64,000 nucleotides of DNA from the NCBI GenBank assembly GCA_902826775.1, contig CADEHE010000005.1:62001-126000 (forward strand). The letters run 5' to 3'. A program made the translations under genes and the position numbers. A model generated the notes under the pieces. That model did no database searches. It saw only the letters and a list, made by a program, of their open reading frames with translations, and had not been told where the DNA came from. Within the stretch, counting starts at the first letter, position 1, and the number at the start of each line of letters is the position of its first letter. Positions 7,405 through 16,049 of the stretch are shown here, piece after piece. The stretch comes from an uncultured Pseudomonadota bacterium. GTDB lineage: Bacteria; Pseudomonadota; Gammaproteobacteria; Burkholderiales; JALYOK01.

Positions 7405-8946
7405 TTAAGCGGCGTCTTTCTTAGCAACATAACCGTACGCCATATTGCTGCGCGCGGTATCGCCGCCATTGGCGAGGTACTCGCCCTTGATCTTGGCGAG
7501 CATGTCGTTGTCCCACGGACGCACGCCTTCGGCGATCTTGGTTGGGTTCAGGCGGTACAAGCGCGCTGAATTTAGACCGAGGATCTTGTTTTTGACTTCG
7601 CCGTTGCCCGCACCGAGCTGGGTCTTCCAGCCTTGCTTCTTCATCATATCCTCTGGTATTTCGAGGCGGCGCATTGCTTCGATCTGCCATTGCGGCGAGC
7701 CGTACCACACGGAATCGGTGCCCCAAACGACGTTGTCCGCACCCATCAAGTTCACCATCTGACCCAAGAACGCGGCGCAGAAGCGTGGGTTGGTAACGGC
7801 GGTGCTGGCGAACGTCGAGCCGAGTTCGGCGTACACGTTCTTGTGTTTTGCGCCGATCTTGGCGAGGTCGGTCGACCAGGGGATGTAGCCGGTCTTTTCG
7901 AATTCCGCCATTTCTTGCTCGGGCGTATCCGCAAGCCACGGACGCAGCGCCGAGTGGTAAATGACGAAGTTCATCTTTGGCCAATCTTTAGCAGCCTTCT
8001 CGAGGTCGGCCACGGTCGCGTGTTCCCATGTGCCTGCGAAGGCTTTCTCGTAGTCGCGCGGCATCAAGCCCTTGTGAATACAGATGGTGTCGATGCCGGC
8101 CTTGAGCGCTTTCTCGTAGAACGGATACATCAGCTTCTCGTCGTCCAGGCGCCATGCGTACTTTGATGGGCCGAACGGATCGCCGATGGTGTAGGACTTC
8201 CAGCTAACCGGCTTCAACACTTCGATCGCGCGGTCAACTTCGTCCATCCAGTTGGGGTACTTCGGCGTGATAACGGCATGGCCGAGCATGCGAACCGTGC
8301 CGGACATCTTGTTGACGGAGCGGCAAGCGTTTTGAATCGCGTCGTTGGACAGCAGCCACCAGCTCGGATCATCGAACGGCGCGCCGGAGAGCAAGCTGAC
8401 GGTAGTTTCCGAGTCAAGGAAGATTTCCTTGAGATAGTTGTCCATCTTGTAGCGCGACAGATTCAGCGGCGCCGAATCGATGTTCGGGTTGACTTTCGCG
8501 CCGATCGCCCACTTGGTCAGACCGAGCAAACCGTCTTGCTTGAAATCGTCGCGGATGAAGTGGGTTTGGTCGTCGAAAATGAACTGGCCCTTGAACGTGG
8601 ATTTGCGGTCGCCCGCGGCATCCATGTTCGCAGCTTCAGCCTCGCTCACATCGAACAGCGGGCCATGGACCTTATTCATCGCCAAGAAAGCGGTGGCCAT
8701 GCCGGCTGCGCTCGCCAAGAATGTGCGGCGGTCGATGCCGTAACGCTTGGCTTGCGTGTCGCCCATTTCTTTGATGAGCTCTTCGACTTGTTTTTGTTGG
8801 GCAGTTTGCGGCAGCGGGTTGTATTCGCCGTTCGATACCACTTGCGTGGGAATCGGGGAGCGAAACTCGAGCCTCTCCGCGCCTTCGACGAGTTTAAATT
8901 CCTCATCGCTCATATGCACGCCGATATGGCGTTGAATGTTGCTCAT
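7405..8946 (-). CDS. Amidohydrolase-family (amidohydrolase_2 type) protein, exported via Tat
   Basis: 513-aa protein of the metal-dependent TIM-barrel amidohydrolase_2 superfamily. A hydrophilic N-terminal stretch (about 70 residues) precedes DRRTFLASAAGMATAFLA (about 72-90), which looks like a twin-arginine signal placed unusually far from the start. The barrel region contains FDDQTHFIRDD (metal-site-type histidine), ICIHKGL, YHSAL and a C-terminal WGTDSVWYGSP strand with the typical Asp. Substrate unknown. The start is supported by AGGAGGAG just upstream of the ATG. It is a single gene converging on a shared terminator. Lactonase, decarboxylase or hydrolase activity cannot be distinguished from sequence alone. 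Confidence 0.85.
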   Translation of the reverse strand: MSNIQRHIGVHMSDEEFKLVEGAERLEFRSPIPTQVVSNGEYNPLPQTAQQKQVEELIKEMGDTQAKRYGIDRRTFLASAAGMATAFLAMNKVHGPLFDVSEAEAANMDAAGDRKSTFKGQFIFDDQTHFIRDDFKQDGLLGLTKWAIGAKVNPNIDSAPLNLSRYKMDNYLKEIFLDSETTVSLLSGAPFDDPSWWLLSNDAIQNACRSVNKMSGTVRMLGHAVITPKYPNWMDEVDRAIEVLKPVSWKSYTIGDPFGPSKYAWRLDDEKLMYPFYEKALKAGIDTICIHKGLMPRDYEKAFAGTWEHATVADLEKAAKDWPKMNFVIYHSALRPWLADTPEQEMAEFEKTGYIPWSTDLAKIGAKHKNVYAELGSTFASTAVTNPRFCAAFLGQMVNLMGADNVVWGTDSVWYGSPQWQIEAMRRLEIPEDMMKKQGWKTQLGAGNGEVKNKILGLNSARLYRLNPTKIAEGVRPWDNDMLAKIKGEYLANGGDTARSNMAYGYVAKKDAA

Positions 8947-9095
8947 AACTCCTCCTGTACCTGATTGAGAATCGAAGATTACGCCCTACGTTCAAACTTC
9001 AATGCGCATTGAAGTTCCTGCTACGATGCCGCGCTTGGCGGCTTTCCTTCTCGTGCTGCAAAGCCTCGTGAGCACGCAGGCACGGCAACAGAACA

Positions 9096-9356
9096 CTATT
9101 TCTTATTCTTGTCGTCGAATTCGTACTTCTTGTCGGCTTCTACAACGCCTTCGCACGCCGCCTTTTGGTTGTTTTTTGCGTTGGTGCAAGCGGTGCCGAT
9201 CGCTACCATCGTATCGTTCGGATTTTCCTTGCAGAAGTAATCGACCTGCTTCTTTGCATCGTCGCAATTGCCGGCACGCGTGTCTTTTTCAGCGGACAGT
9301 GCCGAGCTGGCGGCGATTGCGAGCGAAATGCACAGCAACCCTGTAATACGCTTCAT
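9096..9356 (-). CDS. Small exported four-cysteine protein, unknown
   Basis: 86-aa protein with a signal peptide (RITGLLCISLAIAASSALSA, cleavage near residue 21) and a mature domain of about 65 residues. It carries four Cys (NCDD, YFCKE, TACTNA, AACEG) likely to form two disulfides, and a Lys/Asp-rich tail. GGAGGAGG lies directly before the ATG. Its size and the four Cys recall bufferin-like peptides, but the sequence pattern of DUF2282 is absent and no maturase is adjacent. I do not recognise the family. It follows the amidohydrolase start on the same strand but has its own strong ribosome site. Confidence 0.75.
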   Translation of the reverse strand: MKRITGLLCISLAIAASSALSAEKDTRAGNCDDAKKQVDYFCKENPNDTMVAIGTACTNAKNNQKAACEGVVEADKKYEFDDKNKK

Positions 9357-9738
9357 TGCTCCTCCTCCTATACGAATCTAGCGACTTATTTGATTTGAAG
9401 CACCCGGGCTAGAGCGGACCAGCCAGGCGCGGCGCTGCGTGCTTGACACAACTGTCGCATGCCGCCGCGTTCTTCATGCAGTATCTAACCTCAACTGTCG
9501 CGCCGGCGCAATAGCTGTGCAATCATGCGATGTTGCGGCGCACAAATCGAATTTCGCCCTCAGCCTTAGGCCGCGTAAGGTTGCCGAACTACAACACGAG
9601 GCAGCACTTGGAAGTGACCGTGTAAAATCACCAGCCGGTCACTGTCCGTAAGCTATTTGCCGCCAACGTCTGACACATGCTGCCAAAGCGAGATGGCATT
9701 TCGATAGCGTAAGTTACTTGGGATCAGACGGAGAATTC
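9357..9738. other. Intergenic region without convincing gene
   Basis: About 380 bp between divergent units. The only structure seen is an 8-bp inverted repeat, AGTGACCG (9613-9620) with CGGTCACT (9636-9643), about 95 bp upstream of the methyltransferase start. A 70-codon ORF here has no ribosome site or protein-like character. Confidence 0.5.
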
Positions 9739-10488
9739 ATGGATTTGACAGCCTATCGCGCGAGTGAGCAAGAACAGCTCAGGACCAGAGACCTCCTGCG
9801 CCTAATGCCTGATGTCGCCCCCACGGCCCTTGACATCGGTGCGCGTGACGGTCACATGTCCCTGCTCCTGGCACAGCGATGCGATTCCGTCACTGCTTTG
9901 GACTTGAGTGAGCCCCGCATCGCACACGAGAAAGTGAAATGCGTCGCGGGCAACGTGTGTGCGCTCGAGTTTGCGGACAACTCGTTTGATCTGGTCGTGT
10001 GCACGGAAGTCCTGGAGCACATTCCCACCGATCAACTACAGCGAGCTTGCGCCGAAATCGCTCGCGTGACTCGGAAAATCGCCGTTATTGGCGTGCCGTG
10101 TAGGCAGGACTTACGTATTGGCAAGACCACATGCTTGAGTTGCGGCAAGATCAATCCTCCATGGGGGCACGTGAATTCATTCGATGAAGCGCGGCTTAGT
10201 AGGCTGTTTGATCCGGGCATGCGGATCGAGCAAAGCTCCTATGTCGGAGAACACCGACATCGAACGAACGCTCTGTCCGCCTGGCTACTCAATGTGGCCG
10301 GCAACCCCTTTGGCACCTACGAACAAGAGGAAGCCTGCGTGCACTGCGGGCAAGTGTTGCAGCCTCCGCAGGGGCGCAGCTTTCTGCAAAAATTGTGTAC
10401 CCGGGCAGCTTTCCTTTTGGATCTGCCACTTGGATTTATTGCCAGCCCCACTCCGCGCTGGATCCATATCCAACTAGTAAAGCGCTAA
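9739..10488 (+). CDS. SAM-dependent class I methyltransferase with Cys-rich insert
   Basis: 249-aa protein. A methyltransferase type-11 fold covers residues about 25-130, with motif I LDIGARDGHMS, acidic strand LDLSE and post-motif DLVVCTEVLEHIP. After it are two Cys pairs, CLSCGK and CVHCGQ, about 65 residues apart, which resemble a split zinc-ribbon and are less usual for this fold. ACGGAG lies 7 bases before the ATG; a TTG at 9718 is an alternative start. It precedes a flippase in the same direction by 23 bases, so a role in sugar or lipid-linked oligosaccharide modification is likely but inferred. Confidence 0.8.
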   Translation: MDLTAYRASEQEQLRTRDLLRLMPDVAPTALDIGARDGHMSLLLAQRCDSVTALDLSEPRIAHEKVKCVAGNVCALEFADNSFDLVVCTEVLEHIPTDQLQRACAEIARVTRKIAVIGVPCRQDLRIGKTTCLSCGKINPPWGHVNSFDEARLSRLFDPGMRIEQSSYVGEHRHRTNALSAWLLNVAGNPFGTYEQEEACVHCGQVLQPPQGRSFLQKLCTRAAFLLDLPLGFIASPTPRWIHIQLVKR

Positions 10489-10511
10489 GTGGCTGACAAG
10501 CGGTTGCAGCT

Positions 10512-12011
10512 ATGACCTCGGCAAGCCGAGGGGCTTTCCTGACGATCGCCATGCGTTGGGTGGATCGCTTGCTGGGCGTTATCAGCACTATCGTGCTCGC
10601 CAGGTTGCTGGTGCCCGCAGATCTTGGCATCGTCGCCGCAGCCGCGATCGTGATTGCCTTAGTCGATGTTTTCCTCGATTTGGGGGTTGTCGTTGCATTG
10701 GTGCGCAATCCCAATGCGCAACCATCCGATTTCAGCACGGCGTGGACTATACGCGTTGTTCAGGGCTGCCTCGCGACCGTCGTTGTTTTGTTGACCGCCG
10801 AGTGGGCTGCCGCTTATTTCCACGAGCCTCGCGTTGCCGCGGTATTGCGGGTACTCGCCTTTACTTTTGTCATTGGCGCCGTTGAGAACATCGGTGTCGT
10901 TAGTTTTCAGAAGGAAATGCGCTTTGACAAAGACTTTCAGTTTTTTTTCTATAAACGTGCATTCGGTTTCGTGGTGACACTGCTGTTGGCCGTGGAAATG
11001 CGTTCCTATTGGGCGCTGGTGGTGGGCACTGTTGTGAGCAAACTCTTTGGTGTTGTCGTGAGTTACCGCATGCACGATTTCAGGCCGAAGTTCACCGTCG
11101 AAAAATTTAAGGATGTGTTTGGTATTTCGCAGTGGGTTTTGGCTTGGAATGTGGCGCTCTACTTGGAAAAAAAGCTGCACCAATTTTTCGTTGGGGGACG
11201 CGAGAGCACAAGTGTAATGGGTGCTTACAGCTTGGCCGACGACATTGCTGCCATGCCAACAACGGAACTGCTCATGCCCATGAACCGCGTCTTATTCCCG
11301 GCTCTGGTCAAAGTCAGTCACGAGAGAACCGAATTCAAAAGACTCTACTTGCTGGCGCAAAGTATCCACGCGCTGATCGGCATTCCTGCCGGTATCGGCC
11401 TAGTATTGGTGGCGCCCGAAGTTGTAACTTGGTTGCTGGGTGAGAAGTGGCTCATCGCCATACCGTTCGTGCAGGTATTGGCGTTGCTGGGGATCGTGAA
11501 CGCCATAGTCTCTAGTCAACTTTACGTTCTATTGACGCTTGGCAATGTTCGGCTGCTGGCTTTGCTCTCGACATCGCAAGTGGTTTTGTTCGGAGGTCTT
11601 GCCGTTTTCTTGATTCCGGGAGCCGGGGCCCTGGAGATTTCCTGGCTGCGCTTGCTGGTCTCCCTCGCGGGGTCGGCGCTGTACGCGCTCGCGATATTGC
11701 GGCACTTGGACAATCTTCGACTTTCTGAAGTGTTGAACGCTTTCGTCCGCCCCATTGTGGCCGGCGCCATTATGGCGGTGTGCGTCTGGCAATTCGGGGC
11801 GATGATAGCGGCTTCAAGCTTCTTGATGCTGCTGTTCAAAGTCGCATTGGGTGTAGTGATCTACCTGCTGGTTATCGCCGCGCTCTGGCTTGTTAGCGGC
11901 AGGCCTGCTGGTGCCGAGACCTATGTGATGGGAACGATCCGAGCTCTTTTGAGCACGCGCATCAGCTCCGGCAAAGGTGACGCGGACAAGCGCGCCGAGC
12001 CAAAACCTTAG
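10512..12011 (+). CDS. Oligosaccharide/lipopolysaccharide flippase (Wzx-like, MATE/MOP superfamily)
   Basis: 499-aa integral membrane protein with about 12-14 predicted hydrophobic segments. It opens with SRGAFLTIAMRWVDRLLGVISTIVLARLL, which fits the first helix of PST-type polysaccharide exporters, and LVPADLGIVAAAA continues the family pattern. Such proteins flip undecaprenyl-linked sugar repeat units across the inner membrane. It lies 23 bases after the methyltransferase gene and converges on a glycosyltransferase gene, suggesting a small surface-glycan group. Polymerase and ligase genes are not present, so this is a partial cluster. Confidence 0.88.
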   Translation: MTSASRGAFLTIAMRWVDRLLGVISTIVLARLLVPADLGIVAAAAIVIALVDVFLDLGVVVALVRNPNAQPSDFSTAWTIRVVQGCLATVVVLLTAEWAAAYFHEPRVAAVLRVLAFTFVIGAVENIGVVSFQKEMRFDKDFQFFFYKRAFGFVVTLLLAVEMRSYWALVVGTVVSKLFGVVVSYRMHDFRPKFTVEKFKDVFGISQWVLAWNVALYLEKKLHQFFVGGRESTSVMGAYSLADDIAAMPTTELLMPMNRVLFPALVKVSHERTEFKRLYLLAQSIHALIGIPAGIGLVLVAPEVVTWLLGEKWLIAIPFVQVLALLGIVNAIVSSQLYVLLTLGNVRLLALLSTSQVVLFGGLAVFLIPGAGALEISWLRLLVSLAGSALYALAILRHLDNLRLSEVLNAFVRPIVAGAIMAVCVWQFGAMIAASSFLMLLFKVALGVVIYLLVIAALWLVSGRPAGAETYVMGTIRALLSTRISSGKGDADKRAEPKP

Positions 12012-12066
12012 GGGATTTTCGAAGATGGGCGATTTCTGATTCTGTTTCGCCCGCCGCTAGCCGGAA

Positions 12067-13335
12067 TCAGGTTTGCGTAAACGTTTGGTCAAACAGTTTG
12101 GCAGTCTCGAGGCACTTGTGACGTCTGGTCTGCGCCTTAGCGATGGCTTCAGATGCAACTGGCGCTGCGCTGCGTCCAAGCAACTCCACGAATTCGAGGA
12201 GTCTTTGCTTGATTTCGTTCCTATCGTGGAGGTTTGCGATCGTGGGAACACCTGCCTCTCGCATAGCAGCCGCCGTTTCGCCGCATGGATCGGTCAAACC
12301 CAAGATCGGTTTGCGCGTACCAAAGTATTCGTAAAGCTTCGCGGGTACTTGATCGTTAGCGTTAGATGCTTGCATAACTAGTAGTGCGTCTGCGCTGAGC
12401 ATCTCCGCAAGCGAGTCACGATGGGAAATGGGTGGTTCAATGCGCACGATCGAGGCGATAGAGTGCTTGGCTATCAGCTCATTTAGGAAAGTGTCGCTAC
12501 TGGGGCCGCGCAAGACGACTTGCAACTGCTGAGGGGTGAGCAGCTTTTCTTGCAGCAGCTCACTGATGGCCTCGAAGAAAGGCCGCGGGTCGCGCAAGCT
12601 CGGATCGATGAACCCGCTATGAAGCAGCATCGGTCGTGTGTCTTCCGCGCTTCGAATAGCGGGCGTTACAGCCGACATGGTGCGCTCGTCCCAGCCATTG
12701 GCAATCACTAGGGACTTACGTGCGACTTGATCCCCGTAACGCTTGACATACAAGCGGCGCGTTCCTTCCGTTACGAACACGCATGCTGAGGAATGCTCCA
12801 CCGCGCGCCGTTCTATGCGCTCGTGGCTGGCACGTTGCCGCAGATTTGCGGGATAGTCGTCCTCAACCATTGGGTCGCGGAAATCCGCAATCCACGGCAA
12901 CCCTGTTGCGCGATGGAGGCGTGCAGCGATCAAGTGCGCACTGGCGATCGGGTAAGTGCTCCAAATAAGTTGCGGTCGGTATTGCCGAATCATCCTCAAG
13001 CCTGCCCACCAGCCACTGATCGCCCAACTTGCCCAACGGTCTGGTAGCGCGAGACAAATCGGATAGGGAGTGGCCGCACCAAACGGGCGGGCTATGTCGA
13101 ACGCGAATGAACGGCGCACCGGAACACCTGGAGGGAGATCGCTCAGTTGGCTGGTGTCAATTCGATCATAGGCCCGCGGGTGCGCACTTAAGACGATCGG
13201 CTGCCAGCCGAAGTCAGGCAGGTACCGCGCGAGTGACAGCGGGCGCTGCACGCCGCTAGAACCCGCCATCGGCGGAAACGGAAAAGTGATAAGCAGAACG
13301 CGTTTTTCGCTACGGGTAGGTATGGGTAAATTCAT
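12067..13335 (-). CDS. Glycosyltransferase, GT4-like (GT-B fold)
   Basis: About 422 aa from the ATG at 13335; an in-frame TTG at 13380 would add 15 residues. The N-terminal Rossmann half starts KRVLLITFPFPPMAGSSGVQRPLSLARYL, typical of GT4 donors-later enzymes that begin with a PP-x-G-G loop. The C-terminal half has YEYFGTRKPILGL, the nucleotide-sugar binding block of the family (usually E-x7-E-like). Activity on a cell-surface glycan is inferred from the neighbouring convergent flippase and methyltransferase. Donor and acceptor sugars cannot be told. Confidence 0.85.
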   Translation of the reverse strand: MNLPIPTRSEKRVLLITFPFPPMAGSSGVQRPLSLARYLPDFGWQPIVLSAHPRAYDRIDTSQLSDLPPGVPVRRSFAFDIARPFGAATPYPICLALPDRWASWAISGWWAGLRMIRQYRPQLIWSTYPIASAHLIAARLHRATGLPWIADFRDPMVEDDYPANLRQRASHERIERRAVEHSSACVFVTEGTRRLYVKRYGDQVARKSLVIANGWDERTMSAVTPAIRSAEDTRPMLLHSGFIDPSLRDPRPFFEAISELLQEKLLTPQQLQVVLRGPSSDTFLNELIAKHSIASIVRIEPPISHRDSLAEMLSADALLVMQASNANDQVPAKLYEYFGTRKPILGLTDPCGETAAAMREAGVPTIANLHDRNEIKQRLLEFVELLGRSAAPVASEAIAKAQTRRHKCLETAKLFDQTFTQT

Positions 13336-13427
13336 CGGGTAGGTTCGCACTTTGGCTACGAGGGCTAAACAGAACGCCAACCCTATCAGCAGCTTTGCGA
13401 AGTTTTCACTCTTGGCAAGTTACCGGC

Positions 13428-13455
13428 CAGCGCCTGCGCGTTTGCGCAGGCGCTG
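13428..13455. other. Perfect 12-bp stem hairpin
   Basis: CAGCGCCTGCGC and its exact complement GCGCAGGCGCTG flank a GTTT loop. On the + strand a short T-rich run (GTTTTATCC) follows a few bases later; on the - strand, along which the flanking genes are read, there is no T-run. It may slow or end transcription between the GAF/Fis regulator and the glycosyltransferase, but a terminator call is not secure. Confidence 0.5.
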
Positions 13456-13627
13456 ACATGAGTTTTATCCTCATTCATTGAGAGTTGCTTGATGCGTACA
13501 GGACGGCGCTTCTAGACTTTTGCACGGAAGAGGCAGTTGGAGATGCCTGCTAAGGCCTTCACTGCCACCGTTCTAGCTGACCAATCGGTTTGCGCAACCG
13601 CGACAATGCGTGGCCAGAATTCTAAAA

Positions 13628-14875
13628 TCAGATGCTAGCTTCGGTGTCAAGCTTGTTTGGCGAGACGATCGCGTATGCGCGCGTCTTGCGGTAAAGCGTG
13701 GCGCGGGAGATGCCCAAAGTGCGGGCGGCCGCCGAATACTGCCAATGGTGTTGTCTAAGCGCCGAAATGATTTGTTCACGTTGCGATACTGGCTTGGGAA
13801 TGGCCTCAGAACTATTTTTGTTGCTTACTGACGTCATATCAGTGGTAGTAGTATGCGATTTGGATGGCCCTGGCGGCGAGTGCGTGACCCGCGCAGCATG
13901 CATCGAAATAAAGGCAGCGCGGCTCCTTTCCGCATGGCGCTCTCGTGGCGCTCGCACTTGGCCATAGTACGGCGTATCGGTTCCGGTGGCGCGAACCGTC
14001 AGCGCTTGTGCAGATGGGCCCAAATTCGCCAGAGCTTCTTTACGGATCTGGAACAGGCTTTCCACCGTTAGGGGTTTTGCGCCTTTCTTCGCGACCAGTT
14101 CCGCCTGAGCGCGCCGGTTTGCTGCAAGCAGCCTGCCTTCTTCGTCAAAGGCGAGCAAGTATTCCGTTTGTACCTGCAGGAATTCGGCGCTACGGCTGAG
14201 CTGCAGAACGTGAGCGTGTTTGAACCGATCAAGGAAGTAAGCGTTCTCCACCATGTCGGCCGCCAGCGCGACAAACTTGAGCACCAGATTTTGGCTGCGC
14301 TTGTCGTCGGGCGAATAAAGTGCCGAGGCATCCAAAATGGCGCGCACGCTGCCGTCCACGTCGAAAATCGGTGCCGCGCTACAGGTGAGCGTGGTGTTCG
14401 GAGCGCGAAAATGTTCGCGTTTGTGCACGGTGATCGGCACGCCATCGATGATGGATGTGCCGACGCCGCAAGTGCCTTCGGCAGATTCGGTCCAAACCGA
14501 GCCCAGATAGAGGCCTGCTTTCTTAAGTTCTTTGTCGAGTGTCGGTTGGCCAACGAAGTCGATGGTGACGCCGTCTGCGTCCGTGAGCAGAACGACATAA
14601 TTTGCGTCGCGAACATGCTCATACAGGCGTCGCACGCCGTGGCGGGCGATACGCAGGAACGATTCAAGCGGCTCTTGGCGTTCGCGCAAGCTGGAACCAG
14701 TCAGAATTCGCGGCTGCGCGGTTCTGCCCGGGTCGAGCCCATAACCCTCGAGCGAGCGCTGCCACGAGCGTAGCAAGCGGTCCTTATCGGCGCTGTTTGG
14801 CTGTATTGATGGATCGGACCAGCGTACAGCCGTGTAGACGCGTTCGGCGTGAGCGACGCCTTCTTTGCGCAACAT
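13628..14875 (-). CDS. AcoR-like regulator with GAF and Fis-type HTH but no AAA+ domain
   Basis: 415 aa. The N-terminus (LRSWQRSLEGYGLDPGR) and the GAF domain (about 80-215, with EGTCGVGTSIIDGVPITVH) match AcoR-type sigma-54 activators. A PAS-like stretch (about 230-300, LLAFDEEGRLLAANRRAQ) follows. The expected sigma-54 AAA+ module (GAFTGA, Walker motifs) is absent: a low-complexity linker leads straight to a Fis-type HTH (about 365-405, SAAARTLGISRATLYRK). It should therefore bind DNA and sense a small molecule without contacting sigma-54. AGGAGGAGG precedes the ATG. It is divergent from the response-regulator gene and may act on their shared intergenic region. Confidence 0.85.
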   Translation of the reverse strand: MLRKEGVAHAERVYTAVRWSDPSIQPNSADKDRLLRSWQRSLEGYGLDPGRTAQPRILTGSSLRERQEPLESFLRIARHGVRRLYEHVRDANYVVLLTDADGVTIDFVGQPTLDKELKKAGLYLGSVWTESAEGTCGVGTSIIDGVPITVHKREHFRAPNTTLTCSAAPIFDVDGSVRAILDASALYSPDDKRSQNLVLKFVALAADMVENAYFLDRFKHAHVLQLSRSAEFLQVQTEYLLAFDEEGRLLAANRRAQAELVAKKGAKPLTVESLFQIRKEALANLGPSAQALTVRATGTDTPYYGQVRAPRERHAERSRAAFISMHAARVTHSPPGPSKSHTTTTDMTSVSNKNSSEAIPKPVSQREQIISALRQHHWQYSAAARTLGISRATLYRKTRAYAIVSPNKLDTEASI

Positions 14876-15053
14876 CTGTTCTTCCTCCTCCTGGAAGCAG
14901 CGGGTTGCTTGTTTGTTTATACGTTTTGCGCTGCTGCTCGGACTTATACGCCTAGCCGCGAGCCAGCGTCAAGCGCGTGCAAGAGACAGAGCCAGACCTG
15001 GCGGCGCATTTGATGATTCCATCCTGTCTAGGAGGGGGCGATGGGGCCGGGTG

Positions 15054-15150
15054 GGTATACTATAGGGCATGTGAGAAGTCACAAGCCCTATATCCAGGCA
15101 GGTGCAGCCGATGCCAGCTTGACCGTTTGGCAACGTATACTAGGGTGTGA
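15054..15150. promoter_or_regulatory. Divergent control region with imperfect direct repeats
   Basis: The 391-bp gap between the GAF/Fis gene and the response-regulator gene contains two related motifs in the same orientation, GTATACTATAGGGCATGTGA (15055-15074) and GTATACTAGGGTGTGA (15135-15150), 80 bp apart. They share GTATACTA, GGG and TGTGA. Each includes a TATACT-like -10 box, so they may be promoters, operators or both. The rest of the gap shows nothing I can name. Confidence 0.35.
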
Positions 15151-15266
15151 TTAGGCCGCATGAGAAACATACAATTAATAGGTGCGGCGTTGTGCTCCCT
15201 GCTGGAGGACGGAGTGCGCTTGTATGCAGCGCGCTCTGGGGAGTGGAATCTACTCTGGAGGCTTCC

Positions 15267-15968
15267 ATGAAACTGCTTTTGGCTGACGACCACGCACTTT
15301 TTCGCCAGGCCTTGCGTCACATATTGAGTGAACTGGGGTCCGATACGGTAGTCATTGAAGCTGAGAGCTTGGGCAAGGCGCTCGCGCTGGCCTCGGAGCA
15401 CCAAGATCTTGATCTAGTGTTGCTTGATCTAAAGATGCCAGACGTACAAGGCATCGATTCCGTCTACGCCTTCCGGCAGCGCTACCCTGCGCTTCCGATC
15501 GTAGTGCTTTCCGCTTCAGAAGATTGCGATGACATCGAGGCAGTGCTCGACGCGGGCGCGCTCGGCTTTGTGCCAAAGTCCTCGCCTGCTGCCGTGCTGA
15601 TTAGCGCTCTGCGCTTGGTGCTGGAGGGCGGCATCTACCTGCCTCCGCAATTGCTGAGCCGCGTTGCGCCGTCGCCTCGGCCGGCGCACTACCCCAATCC
15701 GGTTCTGAGCGGTCATGGCCGCGTGGATGGCTTAACTGAACGCCAGATCGAAGTGCTGCGCCTGCTGGAGCAAGGCAAATCCAACAAAGAAATTGCGCGC
15801 GACCTCTCGCTGAGCGAAGGCACGATCAAGATTCACCTAGCCGCGGTGTTCCGCGCGTTGAACGTGCGGAACCGCACGGAGGCGGTGCTAGCTGCTCAGC
15901 GCCTACAAACGACGAGCGGCGCTGGCAGTGCGGCTGGCCCGCGCGCGGCACAGCCGCGCGCACTCTAA
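15267..15968 (+). CDS. Response regulator, NarL/FixJ (LuxR-type) family
   Basis: 233 aa from the ATG at 15267 (CTGGAGG upstream). Receiver domain residues about 1-120: acidic pair in LLLADDHALFR, phospho-acceptor Asp in LVLLDLKMPD, Thr/Ser position in VVLSASED and Lys in GFVPKSS. LuxR-type HTH about 155-215 (LTERQIEVLRLLEQGKSNKEIARDL). The C-terminus past about residue 215 is Ala/Gly-rich and its last codons (QPRAL) lie inside the first copy of a tandem 30-bp repeat. A hybrid histidine kinase gene starts about 360 bp downstream on the same strand and is the likely partner. Confidence 0.93.
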   Translation: MKLLLADDHALFRQALRHILSELGSDTVVIEAESLGKALALASEHQDLDLVLLDLKMPDVQGIDSVYAFRQRYPALPIVVLSASEDCDDIEAVLDAGALGFVPKSSPAAVLISALRLVLEGGIYLPPQLLSRVAPSPRPAHYPNPVLSGHGRVDGLTERQIEVLRLLEQGKSNKEIARDLSLSEGTIKIHLAAVFRALNVRNRTEAVLAAQRLQTTSGAGSAAGPRAAQPRAL

Positions 15969-16049
15969 GTTATCGCGGCACAGCCGCGCGCACTCTAAGT
16001 TATCGCGGCACAGCCGCGCGCTTTCAATTATTGGCGGCACAGCCGCGCG
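15944..16049 (+). repeat. Tandem 30-bp hairpin repeats (about 4 copies)
   Basis: Copies 1 and 2 (15944-15973, 15974-16003) are identical. Copy 3 (16004-16033) diverges in its second half and copy 4 (16034-16049) is truncated. Each has the hairpin CGCGGC-ACA-GCCGCG followed by GCGCACTCTAAGTTAT. The response-regulator stop codon (TAA 15966-15968) is inside copy 1. Bases 16050-16330 hold no other gene I can support. Confidence 0.9.

Noticed and set aside
9439..9651. 70-codon ORF in the long gap before the methyltransferase
   Set aside because: No ribosome site or recognisable domain.
13428..13455. Hairpin taken as a Rho-independent terminator for the GAF/Fis gene
   Set aside because: No T-run on the strand being transcribed.
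15119..15141. TTGACC ... TATACT as a sigma-70 promoter for the response regulator
   Set aside because: Spacer is only 11 bp, too short for a -35/-10 pair; kept only as part of a repeated motif.
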